A stretch of 32,435 bases of DNA from Bacteroidales bacterium (GTDB lineage Bacteria > Bacteroidota > Bacteroidia > Bacteroidales > UBA932), in contig JAFWPT010000076.1 in the NCBI GenBank assembly GCA_017509375.1, positions 1-32,435 on the forward strand, written 5' to 3'. Under the pieces are notes generated by a model. The model ran no database searches. It was given only the letters and a program-made list of their open reading frames with translations, and had not been told where the DNA came from. Both the position numbers and the translations under genes were made by a program. Of the stretch, positions 24,582 through 32,435 are shown in pieces (within the stretch, counting starts at the first letter, position 1; each line of letters begins with the position of its first letter).

Positions 24582-27500
24582 ATGAAAAAGATTTTATTCC
24601 TTTCCTTCGCAGTACTCGGTATCCTCTCGGCTGCTTCCTGCAAGCAGGAAATCGCTGGTCCTGACGGTATCCGTACAGTTATCAGCGCCAGCCTTCCTTC
24701 AAGTAAAACCGCCCTTGGCGACAAGGAGGGTACATCATGGCCCAACTATTGGAAAGCCGGCGACCAAATCAGCGTTAACGGCATAGTGTCCGATGCCCTC
24801 GGAAATGATGCGGACGGAACTACTTCCGCAGAGTTTGCTTTTAGCGGCGCCGTAGCGGTTCCGTACAACGCCGCTTATCCGGCTGCTGCCGTTTCCGACT
24901 ATGGCAGCGGCAGTGCAAATCTCTGCTTGCCCGCAGTGCAGGACTACACGGATGGTTCCTACGACTCTGCTGCGTTCTTGATGGTCGGCACGAGCACCAA
25001 CGAATATTCTGTGAACCTGTCTCCTTGCGTGAGCGTTTTCCACCTGAGCCTTACCGGCAGTGCATCCATAAGCAAAGTCAAGCTGACTGGTGCCGCCGAT
25101 GCCGCCCTGAGCGGAACGTTCTCCACCGACTTCAGCTCCATCACTCCCGGAGAAGTCTCCAATGTGGTAGAATTGAATGCTTCGTCTCCGGTGGCGCTTC
25201 CCGCAGAATTCTTCATCTGCGTACCTGCAGGCCTGAGCGGTGAGCTCACAGTGGAGGTGCGGGACTCCGACGGCGGCGTCATGGTCAAGCATGCCAATAT
25301 CAAAGAACCCCTTGCCGCCGGCACGCTTTATTCTCCTCCTGCACTCGAGTACGCAGCGGACGTTTCCGGCAGCTTCGAAATCACCGCGGAGAATATCACC
25401 AGCTCCACTGCGGTAATATGCTGGGACAACCCCGAGCCTGCATACATTATATCTGTGTATTCCGATGCGGCCTGCACGGCTCTCGAAGACAGCTATGAGG
25501 TGAGTGCCGGCAATGCCTGCTGGGGCGGAGCGGCTCCCCGCTTCTGTATCAGCGGACTCGATTCCGAAACCACTTACTATGTACAGGTAACAAGCGACAG
25601 TGGTTCCAGCAATATCCTTCCCGTCACTACGGCCGGGTTCGATATAGTGGAAGTGTCTTCCGCCCCCGCTGCTATAGGGGACGTAATCCTTGCGGAAGAC
25701 TTCAGCGAGCTTCGCTGGGATTGCGATATGATAGGCGCCGGTGCCGGCTGGTTCCCTACAGCCGAGGCACAGTCATCGTTCTCGATGATTGTCCCGGCCT
25801 CTTTCCAGGCGGCGACAACTTCCAACGAAAAGGTGCTTTCCAGCCAGTCCGCCGCACTGGAAAACAGCCGTCTGGCTCATTGGGCCCAGGGCGCAAATGT
25901 CAACATCTACATCCATCCCGGATATCTTAAGCTTGTGGGCAGCAGCAAGGTTACCCACCTCGTAACCCCGGCTCTGGACAATATCCCCGACGGCCAGCTT
26001 GCTACCGTTGAGGTGGAACTGACCGCCAGTGCATACTACAGCGCCTCCAGCGCTTCGTTCAGCACCCTGGACGCCATCGTTGCCGTACAGGCTCCTGGTG
26101 AGTTTGCAGAGCTGAAAGACAACGGTAAGAATACCCTTGACCTGGAGCGCAATACAGCTCCCATAGCCCTTAAAGAGGCCACGGAATGGAACACCTACAA
26201 AGTAACCCTTTCCGGTGTAGCCAAGGGCGCACGCCTTGCCTTCGGTGCCGAGAAGTCCGTCACCGGCAACAATGCCCGAATGAACATCAGCGACATCAAG
26301 GTTACCATAAAGGCCCTCGAAGAGGATCTTTCCCTCATACTGATAGACAGTGAAGCCAAGTTCCAGCAGTTCGTAAGCGCTGTGGCAAGCGGCAACAAGA
26401 CTCTTGACGCCCGGGTTACCGTGAGCGGAAGCACTCTCAGCCTGTCTTCCTCCACTGTTAATTCCTTCGCTCCGATAGAGGACTATGCAGGTACTTTCGA
26501 CGGCAACGGAAAGACCATCAGCGGTCTCACGAAGCCTATGTTCGATACGCTTAAGGGTACCGTGAGCAACCTCACCCTGAATTCCAACATCAACGCCACC
26601 GATGCCGGCGATGTGAACTGGGGTATCTTCGCAAAGGTGCTTATGTCCGACGGCGCTGTCGCCAGCCTGGATAATTGTACCGCCAGCGGTTCCATTACCT
26701 TCGCTCCCGCTTCAGCCCTGTCTTCCGACAGCCAGATTGGCGGCCTTGTGGGCAACAACAAGGGTGGTTCCATAGCTTCCTGCGTCAACAATGCCAACGT
26801 AACGCTGGCTTCCAACGGCGAGACCAACGCCAGCCAGGCGTCCGTAGCCGGTATAGTCGGGCGTACCCAGAAGAGCGACGCCGGTCAAGGCTCCATCGTC
26901 AACTGTGCCAATAATGGTACCGTGGCCTGCAACGCTGCGCTCAGCGAGAATGCCTACATCGGCGGTGTAGTCGGTTATCAGGTAGAGAAGAAAGAGTTCA
27001 TAAACGGATGCGTCAACAACGGACTCGTGAAAGCCGGCTCCACCTTCTCCACTTCCAAGGCCCTCCACCTCGGCGGCGTCATAGGCCTGGGCAAGGGACT
27101 CATAGAATCCTGCACCAACCTCAGCCAGGGCACCGTTACTTCCGAGGAAGGCAGTTCCACCGGCACCTATCTCTGTCAGGGCGGTGTGGTAGGACGTATG
27201 AACCGCGACGCTGCGGATATCCCTTATACAGGCCTCTCCAATGAAGGAACAGTCAACGTAGCCGCAGTGGGAGGCAGCGAGTACAGATTGATCGGCGGTG
27301 TAGTCGGCCGTTGCGACGAAGGAGCTGTCATTACCGAATTCACCAACAGCGGCAACATTAACTACAGCGCCGAGTCTCCCGAGCAGGTATTCATCGGCGG
27401 TATAGTCGCCAGCAATACGGTCGATGGTATTACTCTGGACAACTGCCATTCCACCGGCGGCACCTTAAGCTGCACCGGAGCTGTTGCTCAAGGAAATTAC

Positions 27501-29774
27501 TATGTGGGCGGTATCGTAGGTTATTCCAAGACTGCCATTACCAACTGCACCAATGCAATGACCGTGGAACTTGGCGGTGAGTTCGAGCGTACGAACAACA
27601 ATTTCAACGCTGTAGGAGGTATCGTAGGCTCCATGTCCCAGAATGCACCTATATCCGACTGCCTTAATACCGGCAACGTTATCTACAGCCAGCAGATATC
27701 CGGCAGTTATGGATATTCCTACTTGGGCGGTGTTGCCGGCCGTGCTATGGGTGATGTCATCGATTCCAGTAACGGCGGTACGGTTTCGTTTACCGGCAAG
27801 AATGACGCCCAGAATTTCTATGCCGGAGGTCTGGTAGGTGACTCTGCCAATGACGAAGCGGTGACGATTTCCGGCAAATACAGCTCCGCCCCGGCTACCA
27901 ACTACGGCAGCGTCGTTATAAATACTACGGCACAGTCCAAGAAGTACGTGTATGTGGGCGGTGTCGCCGGCCGTCTGCGCTGCGGTCTTGAAAGCACTTC
28001 CAACGGCGGTCCTGTCAACGTGATCAGCCTTACCAGCACCGACCTCTTCGTCGGCGGCCTCGTCGGCACTAACTCACGGGCTATCAGCGGTAATGACAAC
28101 CTTGCCGACGGAGACATCAATATTTCCGGCTACACCTGTAAGGAATACTTGTATGCCGGCGGCATATCAGGTCTAGGCGCTGCAGCTGTTTCGGGCGACA
28201 ATGGAGGTGACGTCGTTGTATCTTCCGGATGCACCGCGGCCAAGACAATCTTCGTCGGCGGTGTAGTCGGTCGCGGCCAAGGTCCCATTTCTTCCTCTTC
28301 CAACAGCGGACTCATATCCAACGGCTGCCCGGTGGCAGGGAAAGACAGCTATATCCAGGTCGGAGGAATCGTGGGATACAACAACGAGAATGCTCCGGTA
28401 AGCGATTGCCACAATAGCGGAGAGGTCGTGAATACTGCCGATTGTACATCCGGATACCTTTATGTAGGTGGCGTTACCTCAGAAAGCGATGCCGACATTA
28501 CGGGAAGCTCCAACAGCGGTGCCGTTTCCAACGGCGGTGCATCCGGTAACGGCCGTCCCGTCTGCGTCGGCGGCCTGGCCGGAGTAATCGGCGGCGTAAA
28601 CGTATCATCTTGTTTCAATACCGGAGCGGTATCCAATACCGGAACCGGAACCAATACAGAAGCAGGTGTATCTATAGCTGGTCTGGTGGGACGCATAGGC
28701 GGAACTGCTACCCTGACCGGCACTGATTCGGAGTACAACTACAATGCAGGTCCTGTTTCCGATACTTCAGAATCCCTGCGTGTCGCTATAGGCGGTATAG
28801 CCGGTTGCAACAAGGGCGGCGGTACGGATATGGCCTACGCAAAGAACCTTCCCGAAGGTGTACTTACGTACTCAGGCAACACCCGTTACAACAGTTATAT
28901 CGGCGGTATTCTGGGCCTGGGAGACGCCGAAGTCACTATGGACTATGCTTCCAATGCGGCAGATATAGCAATCCGCTCTATCACAGTGTCCCATCAGGTA
29001 TGGATTGGAGGCGTGATAGGCGGTTTCAATGCAAGCAACGACGCCGTCAAGAGCGCACATATGGAATTTACCGGCTTGTCTAATTCCGGCGCTATCGATT
29101 GTCCAAACGATACCAATGGAGCCAATATGGCGGCAGAGTCCGATAAGGTTACAGCATACAGTTATATAGGCGGCATCTCTGGTGTAGGTGACTGCGGATC
29201 CAAAGAATTCCTTTCCTGTACCAACTCCGGTCGAATTGGCGTGTACAATCAGTTGAAGGTGCGGTTGGGCGGTATTGTGGGCTACACGACCAGCAACCCG
29301 GACGGCTGTGTCAATACCGGTCCTATAAACTACTGCCGTTGGAATCCTCAGAAGAATGGAGGCAACGGTTGTGTTGGCGGAATCATAGGATATACAGGCA
29401 TTTCTACATTGTCAAATCTTACCAACGATGCTACAGTCCGTTCCACCGGCTCTTCACCTAACTGCTACACAGGCGGTATTGTGGGCCAGGTCGGAAGCGA
29501 GTGTAATGCCTTCAATAATTGCAATGTGGGTACAAGTACAGGTTCCCAGAAGTCCATTTCCGGAGCAGGGGAGGATGCATTCGGCTCAACCGCTGCAGGT
29601 CTGTTCTGCTCTGTAAGTGCAGCCCGGGCCTGGGATTTCACAGGGTGTAAGATAAAGAACGGCACCAAGTGCCAGAAGATTGAGGTTACTGAAGCCAATC
29701 TCAACGATGCTGTCATAGGCCGCAATCATCCTTCTAACATTACTAACCCTCCGATATTTGTCGAGAGCTTCTAA
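24582..29774 (+). CDS. Giant GLUG-repeat lipoprotein with FN3 and AEDFSEL modules (1730 aa)
   Basis: ATG 24582 gives signal peptide MKKILFLSFAVLGILSAASC (Cys20); a TTG start at 24555 would spoil it. Order: fimbrillin-like domain (about 21-265; KTALG, NYWKAGDQISVNG), FN3-like (about 265-350; SSTAVICWDNPE, LDSETTYYVQV), AEDFSELRWD module (about 364-581), linker EDYAGTFDGNGKTISGLTKP, 26 GLUG repeats (about 715-1635) and a conserved tail (GTKCQ, VIGRNH, FVESF). From the linker on it is collinear with the protein at 9318, which lacks the FN3/AEDF insert and has two more repeats. It probably forms a long surface beta-solenoid for binding or adhesion. No catalytic motif. It is the largest gene in the window. 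Confidence 0.88.
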   Translation: MKKILFLSFAVLGILSAASCKQEIAGPDGIRTVISASLPSSKTALGDKEGTSWPNYWKAGDQISVNGIVSDALGNDADGTTSAEFAFSGAVAVPYNAAYPAAAVSDYGSGSANLCLPAVQDYTDGSYDSAAFLMVGTSTNEYSVNLSPCVSVFHLSLTGSASISKVKLTGAADAALSGTFSTDFSSITPGEVSNVVELNASSPVALPAEFFICVPAGLSGELTVEVRDSDGGVMVKHANIKEPLAAGTLYSPPALEYAADVSGSFEITAENITSSTAVICWDNPEPAYIISVYSDAACTALEDSYEVSAGNACWGGAAPRFCISGLDSETTYYVQVTSDSGSSNILPVTTAGFDIVEVSSAPAAIGDVILAEDFSELRWDCDMIGAGAGWFPTAEAQSSFSMIVPASFQAATTSNEKVLSSQSAALENSRLAHWAQGANVNIYIHPGYLKLVGSSKVTHLVTPALDNIPDGQLATVEVELTASAYYSASSASFSTLDAIVAVQAPGEFAELKDNGKNTLDLERNTAPIALKEATEWNTYKVTLSGVAKGARLAFGAEKSVTGNNARMNISDIKVTIKALEEDLSLILIDSEAKFQQFVSAVASGNKTLDARVTVSGSTLSLSSSTVNSFAPIEDYAGTFDGNGKTISGLTKPMFDTLKGTVSNLTLNSNINATDAGDVNWGIFAKVLMSDGAVASLDNCTASGSITFAPASALSSDSQIGGLVGNNKGGSIASCVNNANVTLASNGETNASQASVAGIVGRTQKSDAGQGSIVNCANNGTVACNAALSENAYIGGVVGYQVEKKEFINGCVNNGLVKAGSTFSTSKALHLGGVIGLGKGLIESCTNLSQGTVTSEEGSSTGTYLCQGGVVGRMNRDAADIPYTGLSNEGTVNVAAVGGSEYRLIGGVVGRCDEGAVITEFTNSGNINYSAESPEQVFIGGIVASNTVDGITLDNCHSTGGTLSCTGAVAQGNYYVGGIVGYSKTAITNCTNAMTVELGGEFERTNNNFNAVGGIVGSMSQNAPISDCLNTGNVIYSQQISGSYGYSYLGGVAGRAMGDVIDSSNGGTVSFTGKNDAQNFYAGGLVGDSANDEAVTISGKYSSAPATNYGSVVINTTAQSKKYVYVGGVAGRLRCGLESTSNGGPVNVISLTSTDLFVGGLVGTNSRAISGNDNLADGDINISGYTCKEYLYAGGISGLGAAAVSGDNGGDVVVSSGCTAAKTIFVGGVVGRGQGPISSSSNSGLISNGCPVAGKDSYIQVGGIVGYNNENAPVSDCHNSGEVVNTADCTSGYLYVGGVTSESDADITGSSNSGAVSNGGASGNGRPVCVGGLAGVIGGVNVSSCFNTGAVSNTGTGTNTEAGVSIAGLVGRIGGTATLTGTDSEYNYNAGPVSDTSESLRVAIGGIAGCNKGGGTDMAYAKNLPEGVLTYSGNTRYNSYIGGILGLGDAEVTMDYASNAADIAIRSITVSHQVWIGGVIGGFNASNDAVKSAHMEFTGLSNSGAIDCPNDTNGANMAAESDKVTAYSYIGGISGVGDCGSKEFLSCTNSGRIGVYNQLKVRLGGIVGYTTSNPDGCVNTGPINYCRWNPQKNGGNGCVGGIIGYTGISTLSNLTNDATVRSTGSSPNCYTGGIVGQVGSECNAFNNCNVGTSTGSQKSISGAGEDAFGSTAAGLFCSVSAARAWDFTGCKIKNGTKCQKIEVTEANLNDAVIGRNHPSNITNPPIFVESF

Positions 29775-29807
29775 GTCTTTAATTGTTTCTAAATACTTTT
29801 TTGCTTC

Positions 29808-29966
29808 ATGAAGAAAAAAGCAGTTGACGCCACCGTTTTCCGGGAATACAGGACCCCGGAGATTGAACTGGCTGTAATGTCCGCTTGGGCTACCCTATGC
29901 GAGGCTTCCGGAAACCTTCCGCAAGTGCAAGAAGAAGATCCTGGATTTAGCGAATGGGGGTTCTAG
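29808..29966 (+). CDS. Small protein (52 aa) preceding the last lipoprotein
   Basis: This 52-residue frame ends two bases before the next ATG, so translation is likely coupled. Layout: MKKKAVDAT, EYRTPEIELAVM, centre WATLCEASGNL, acidic EEDPG, then FSEWGF. RTPEIEL and LCEASG match RSPQTEL and LCEVSG in the small ORF at 18797. No signal peptide. Function unknown. Confidence 0.65.
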   Translation: MKKKAVDATVFREYRTPEIELAVMSAWATLCEASGNLPQVQEEDPGFSEWGF

Positions 29967-29968
29967 CT

Positions 29969-32435
29969 ATGAAAAAGTTCTTTGTACTCGCGGCTGCAGC
30001 CGCCCTCACGCTGCTTTCCTGCAACGTTGAACAGGGAGTTGACACCCCGGTCGTTCCCTCCGGCAAGACCGTAGTCTTCTCTGCGGAACTAATCCAGACC
30101 CGTACCGCCCTCGGCGACAAGAACGGTTCCGCCTATCCCGTGTTGTGGAGCGCAGGAGACATAGTTTCCGTAAACGGAATCGCATCCGCCCCCATAGACA
30201 ATTCTTTCGCCGGCACGGACAGGGCTGAATTCACCGTCGAAGGTGTATCTGCTCCTTATTGTGCAGCCGTTCCCGCCGGGGCGGTCGTTTCCTTCGGCTC
30301 CGGCAGTGCTGCCGTTACCATTCCCGCCGAACAGGCCTGGGTGTCCGACAGTTATGACCCTGCAGCTTATCTGCTGCTCGGCAAGTCCGACAGCGAGAGC
30401 ATCACTTTCAATTCGGCGGTTTCGCTGTTCAAAATCACTCCTGAAGGCTCCGCGAAGATCAAGTCGGTGAAACTCCAGTCCAATGACTCCGACATTAAGC
30501 TGACCGGCGACTTCGACACCGATTTCCTGACGCTCGCAGCTCAGTCCACGGCTCAGAACTATGTGAAGGTCACAGCCGCGGAACCTGTGTCCGGAGGCTC
30601 TCCTTTCATCCTCGCATTCGCGCCGGCGGACTTCTCCGCCGATGGCTTTACCATCGTGATAGAGGATGAGAACGGCGGCACCATGACCCGCACCGCCAAG
30701 CCCGGCAAGGCTTACGAGGCAGGCAAGATATACAGTGCATCCATTGAATACGTCCCGGATGCCTCCGCCGGCATGACAATCACCGCCGATGGCATCACCA
30801 GCTCCACTGCAATCATCTGCTGGAACGAATCTCCTGACGCCGCATACACCATCAGCGTGTATTCCGACGCCGGTTGCAGCAGCCTGCTCGACAGCTATGC
30901 CGTAGCTGCCGGAAACACCTGCTGGGGCGGAGCGGCACCAAGGTTCTGCATCAGCGGACTTGCCCCGGGCACGACTTATTACGTGAAAGTTGTCGATCCC
31001 GACAGCGCCAAGGAGAGCAATGTGCTTCCTGTCACCACCGAGGCCTTCGACATCGTGGAGGTTTCTTCGATGGAAGCTGCAGTGGGCGACGTGATCCTTG
31101 CCGAAGACTTCGGCGAACTCCGCTGGGACAGTGAACTGATTAACGGCGGTGTTGGCTATTTCCCTACTTCGCAGGATTCTTTCTCCATTTCTGAGGCCGG
31201 TCAATTCCTGCCGATTGATACAAATTCCGAGAAGGTGCTTGGCGGACAGGCCGCAGCGCTCGCCTCAAGCCGTCTTGCTCACTGGGCCCAGGGGGCAAAC
31301 AACAATTTGTATATCCACCCTGGATATATCAAGATCGTTGGCAGCAAGAAAGTTACGCATATCGTGACTCCTGCCCTCAACAGCATCCCCGACGGCAAAG
31401 TTGCAACTCTTGAGATTGAAGTGACCGCGAGTGCATATTTCAGCGGCTCCAGCAATTCCTTCTGCACTACCGACGCCGTCGTAGCCGTACAGACCGGTGC
31501 GCTGAATGAACTGGTAGATGAGACCAAGACAAACACCCTTGACTTCACGAACAAATATGACATCTCGCTGGACGAGGCAACAGCCTGGAAGACCTATACG
31601 GCCACACTCACCGGTGTTGTGAAGGGCAACCGCATTGCGTTCGGCGCCGATGATGACATCTCCGGCAACGATGCCCGTATGAACATCAGCGACATCAAGA
31701 TCAAGATAACCGACCTCAAGGATGCCGGCAGCACTCTTACCGCCAGCCTGAAGAACGTCTCTTCCAGCACCGCCTCGTTCACCTGGACCCACGACGGTGC
31801 AGATGCCGCATTCGATGTGTCCAGGCCTTATACCGCTGCCATTTACCGGAATTCCGCCTGCACCGACCTTGTGATATCCCATTCTTTCGATGCTGACGCA
31901 TCCTGCTGGGACAACAAGAGTCCGTGCTTCTCATTCGGCGGACTCGCACCTTCCACCACTTACTGGTTCGTGGCTACCGATACACAGAACAACGTGGCTG
32001 CCGATGCCGTCGAGTTTACGACCGAGGCCTTCACGCCTGTGGATGCAACCACGGTGACCAACGCCGCAGTGGGTGATGTAATCCTCGCCGAAGACTTCTC
32101 CGAGATTGGCTGGGGGCCGGATGAATTTGCCGTAGCGGCAGGTTTCGTTCCTTCTCCTAAAAATCTGGCAGTTCCGTCCGGCGTAAGCCCTGCCGGTATT
32201 TTTACCGAGTACAACAACACCGGCAACAGAATCTTCGGCAGCGGTGTGGACCTTGGCGACAGCCGCCTCTCCCGCGGCTGGGGCTTCTTCGGCAACAGCG
32301 CCGTGTATCTGAGGAACGCCTATTTGCGTATCACTACCACGTCGAGCGGCGCCCGTACACACCTTGTAACTCCTGCCCTTTCCGGCATTCCGTCGGGCAA
32401 ACTGGCAACAATCGAGGTAACTGTAACCGCCACGA
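29969..32435 (+). CDS. Fimbrillin-like lipoprotein with two FN3-AEDF units (3' partial)
   Basis: The frame is open from ATG 29969 to the end of the window (822 codons seen), so the C-terminus is missing. Signal peptide MKKFFVLAAAAALTLLSC (Cys18). Fimbrillin-like domain about 19-260 (RTALG, VLWSAGDIVSVNG). FN3-like unit 1 (about 262-350; SSTAIICWNES, LAPGTTYYVKV) leads into AEDFGELRWD (about 371-582), which ends with RIAFGADDD and ARMNISDIKIKI. Then FN3-like unit 2 (about 587-680; SSSTASFTWTHDG, LAPSTTYWFVAT) and a second AEDFSEIGW module from about 700 onward. The first 580 residues closely match the start of 24582. By analogy with its relatives an effector domain may follow beyond the window. 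Confidence 0.85.
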   Translation, partial: MKKFFVLAAAAALTLLSCNVEQGVDTPVVPSGKTVVFSAELIQTRTALGDKNGSAYPVLWSAGDIVSVNGIASAPIDNSFAGTDRAEFTVEGVSAPYCAAVPAGAVVSFGSGSAAVTIPAEQAWVSDSYDPAAYLLLGKSDSESITFNSAVSLFKITPEGSAKIKSVKLQSNDSDIKLTGDFDTDFLTLAAQSTAQNYVKVTAAEPVSGGSPFILAFAPADFSADGFTIVIEDENGGTMTRTAKPGKAYEAGKIYSASIEYVPDASAGMTITADGITSSTAIICWNESPDAAYTISVYSDAGCSSLLDSYAVAAGNTCWGGAAPRFCISGLAPGTTYYVKVVDPDSAKESNVLPVTTEAFDIVEVSSMEAAVGDVILAEDFGELRWDSELINGGVGYFPTSQDSFSISEAGQFLPIDTNSEKVLGGQAAALASSRLAHWAQGANNNLYIHPGYIKIVGSKKVTHIVTPALNSIPDGKVATLEIEVTASAYFSGSSNSFCTTDAVVAVQTGALNELVDETKTNTLDFTNKYDISLDEATAWKTYTATLTGVVKGNRIAFGADDDISGNDARMNISDIKIKITDLKDAGSTLTASLKNVSSSTASFTWTHDGADAAFDVSRPYTAAIYRNSACTDLVISHSFDADASCWDNKSPCFSFGGLAPSTTYWFVATDTQNNVAADAVEFTTEAFTPVDATTVTNAAVGDVILAEDFSEIGWGPDEFAVAAGFVPSPKNLAVPSGVSPAGIFTEYNNTGNRIFGSGVDLGDSRLSRGWGFFGNSAVYLRNAYLRITTTSSGARTHLVTPALSGIPSGKLATIEVTVTAT

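Noticed and set aside
30089..31204. Antisense frame (371 codons) opposite the last lipoprotein
   Set aside because: The + strand frame is continuous and homologous to 24582; the antisense product is a composition artefact.

Overview
This window looks like a chromosomal segment of a gut-type Bacteroidota, most likely order Bacteroidales; the genus cannot be fixed from sequence alone. The evidence is a SusC/SusD pair, BACON and DUF5689 lipoproteins, N-terminal Cys lipoboxes followed by acidic residues, TAnnTTTG-type promoters, weak Shine-Dalgarno signals and fairly GC-rich coding DNA. Every gene I can support is on the + strand. I saw no tRNA, rRNA, CRISPR array, integrase or transposase.

Layout. 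(1) 1-7282: the end of a susC gene, susD, and three tightly spaced lipoprotein genes (tandem BACON; BACON-DUF5689; Big2-FN3 plus an unnamed C-terminal module). This is the transporter core of a polysaccharide-utilisation-type locus. (2) 7304-13823: a small ORF, a secreted endonuclease/exonuclease/phosphatase (EEP) lipoprotein with a His-to-Gln change at a catalytic position, and a 1501-residue GLUG-repeat lipoprotein. (3) 13839-15918: two adjacent toxin-antitoxin modules with lower-GC sequence, sitting between lipoprotein genes. Each starts with a 74-bp element and ends with an 18-bp element whose inner part is the inverse of the 74-bp element's end. Module A carries an ORF6N protein, a wrecked hicA and an intact hicB; module B carries an intact hicB-hicA pair. 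(4) 15956-24414: two more EEP lipoproteins, a small ORF, an 1131-residue calcineurin-like phosphoesterase lipoprotein and a GH3 glycosidase. (5) 24440-32435: a small ORF and a second GLUG-repeat lipoprotein of 1730 residues, then another small ORF and a lipoprotein that runs off the window.

How it may work. Six lipoproteins share one fimbrillin-like N-terminal domain (Cys lipobox, then a T-x-LG ... W-x-x-GD ... NG signature) but carry different C-terminal parts: EEP hydrolase, metallophosphoesterase, GLUG repeats, or FN3 plus the unnamed module. It reads as a common surface-display front end with interchangeable cargo. Three EEP enzymes, one metallophosphoesterase, a GH3 and SusCD together suggest capture and breakdown of a phosphate-containing polymer (nucleic acid, phosphorylated glycan or similar); the substrate is inference. 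Four small ORFs (42-52 residues, Y-x-x-P near the start, a Cys-containing centre, an acidic tail) each sit directly before a lipoprotein gene of this family.

Best candidates for something undescribed: the pair of TA cassettes with their foldable 104-bp junction, the repeated small-ORF/lipoprotein pairing, and the recurring C-terminal module marked by AEDFxE.
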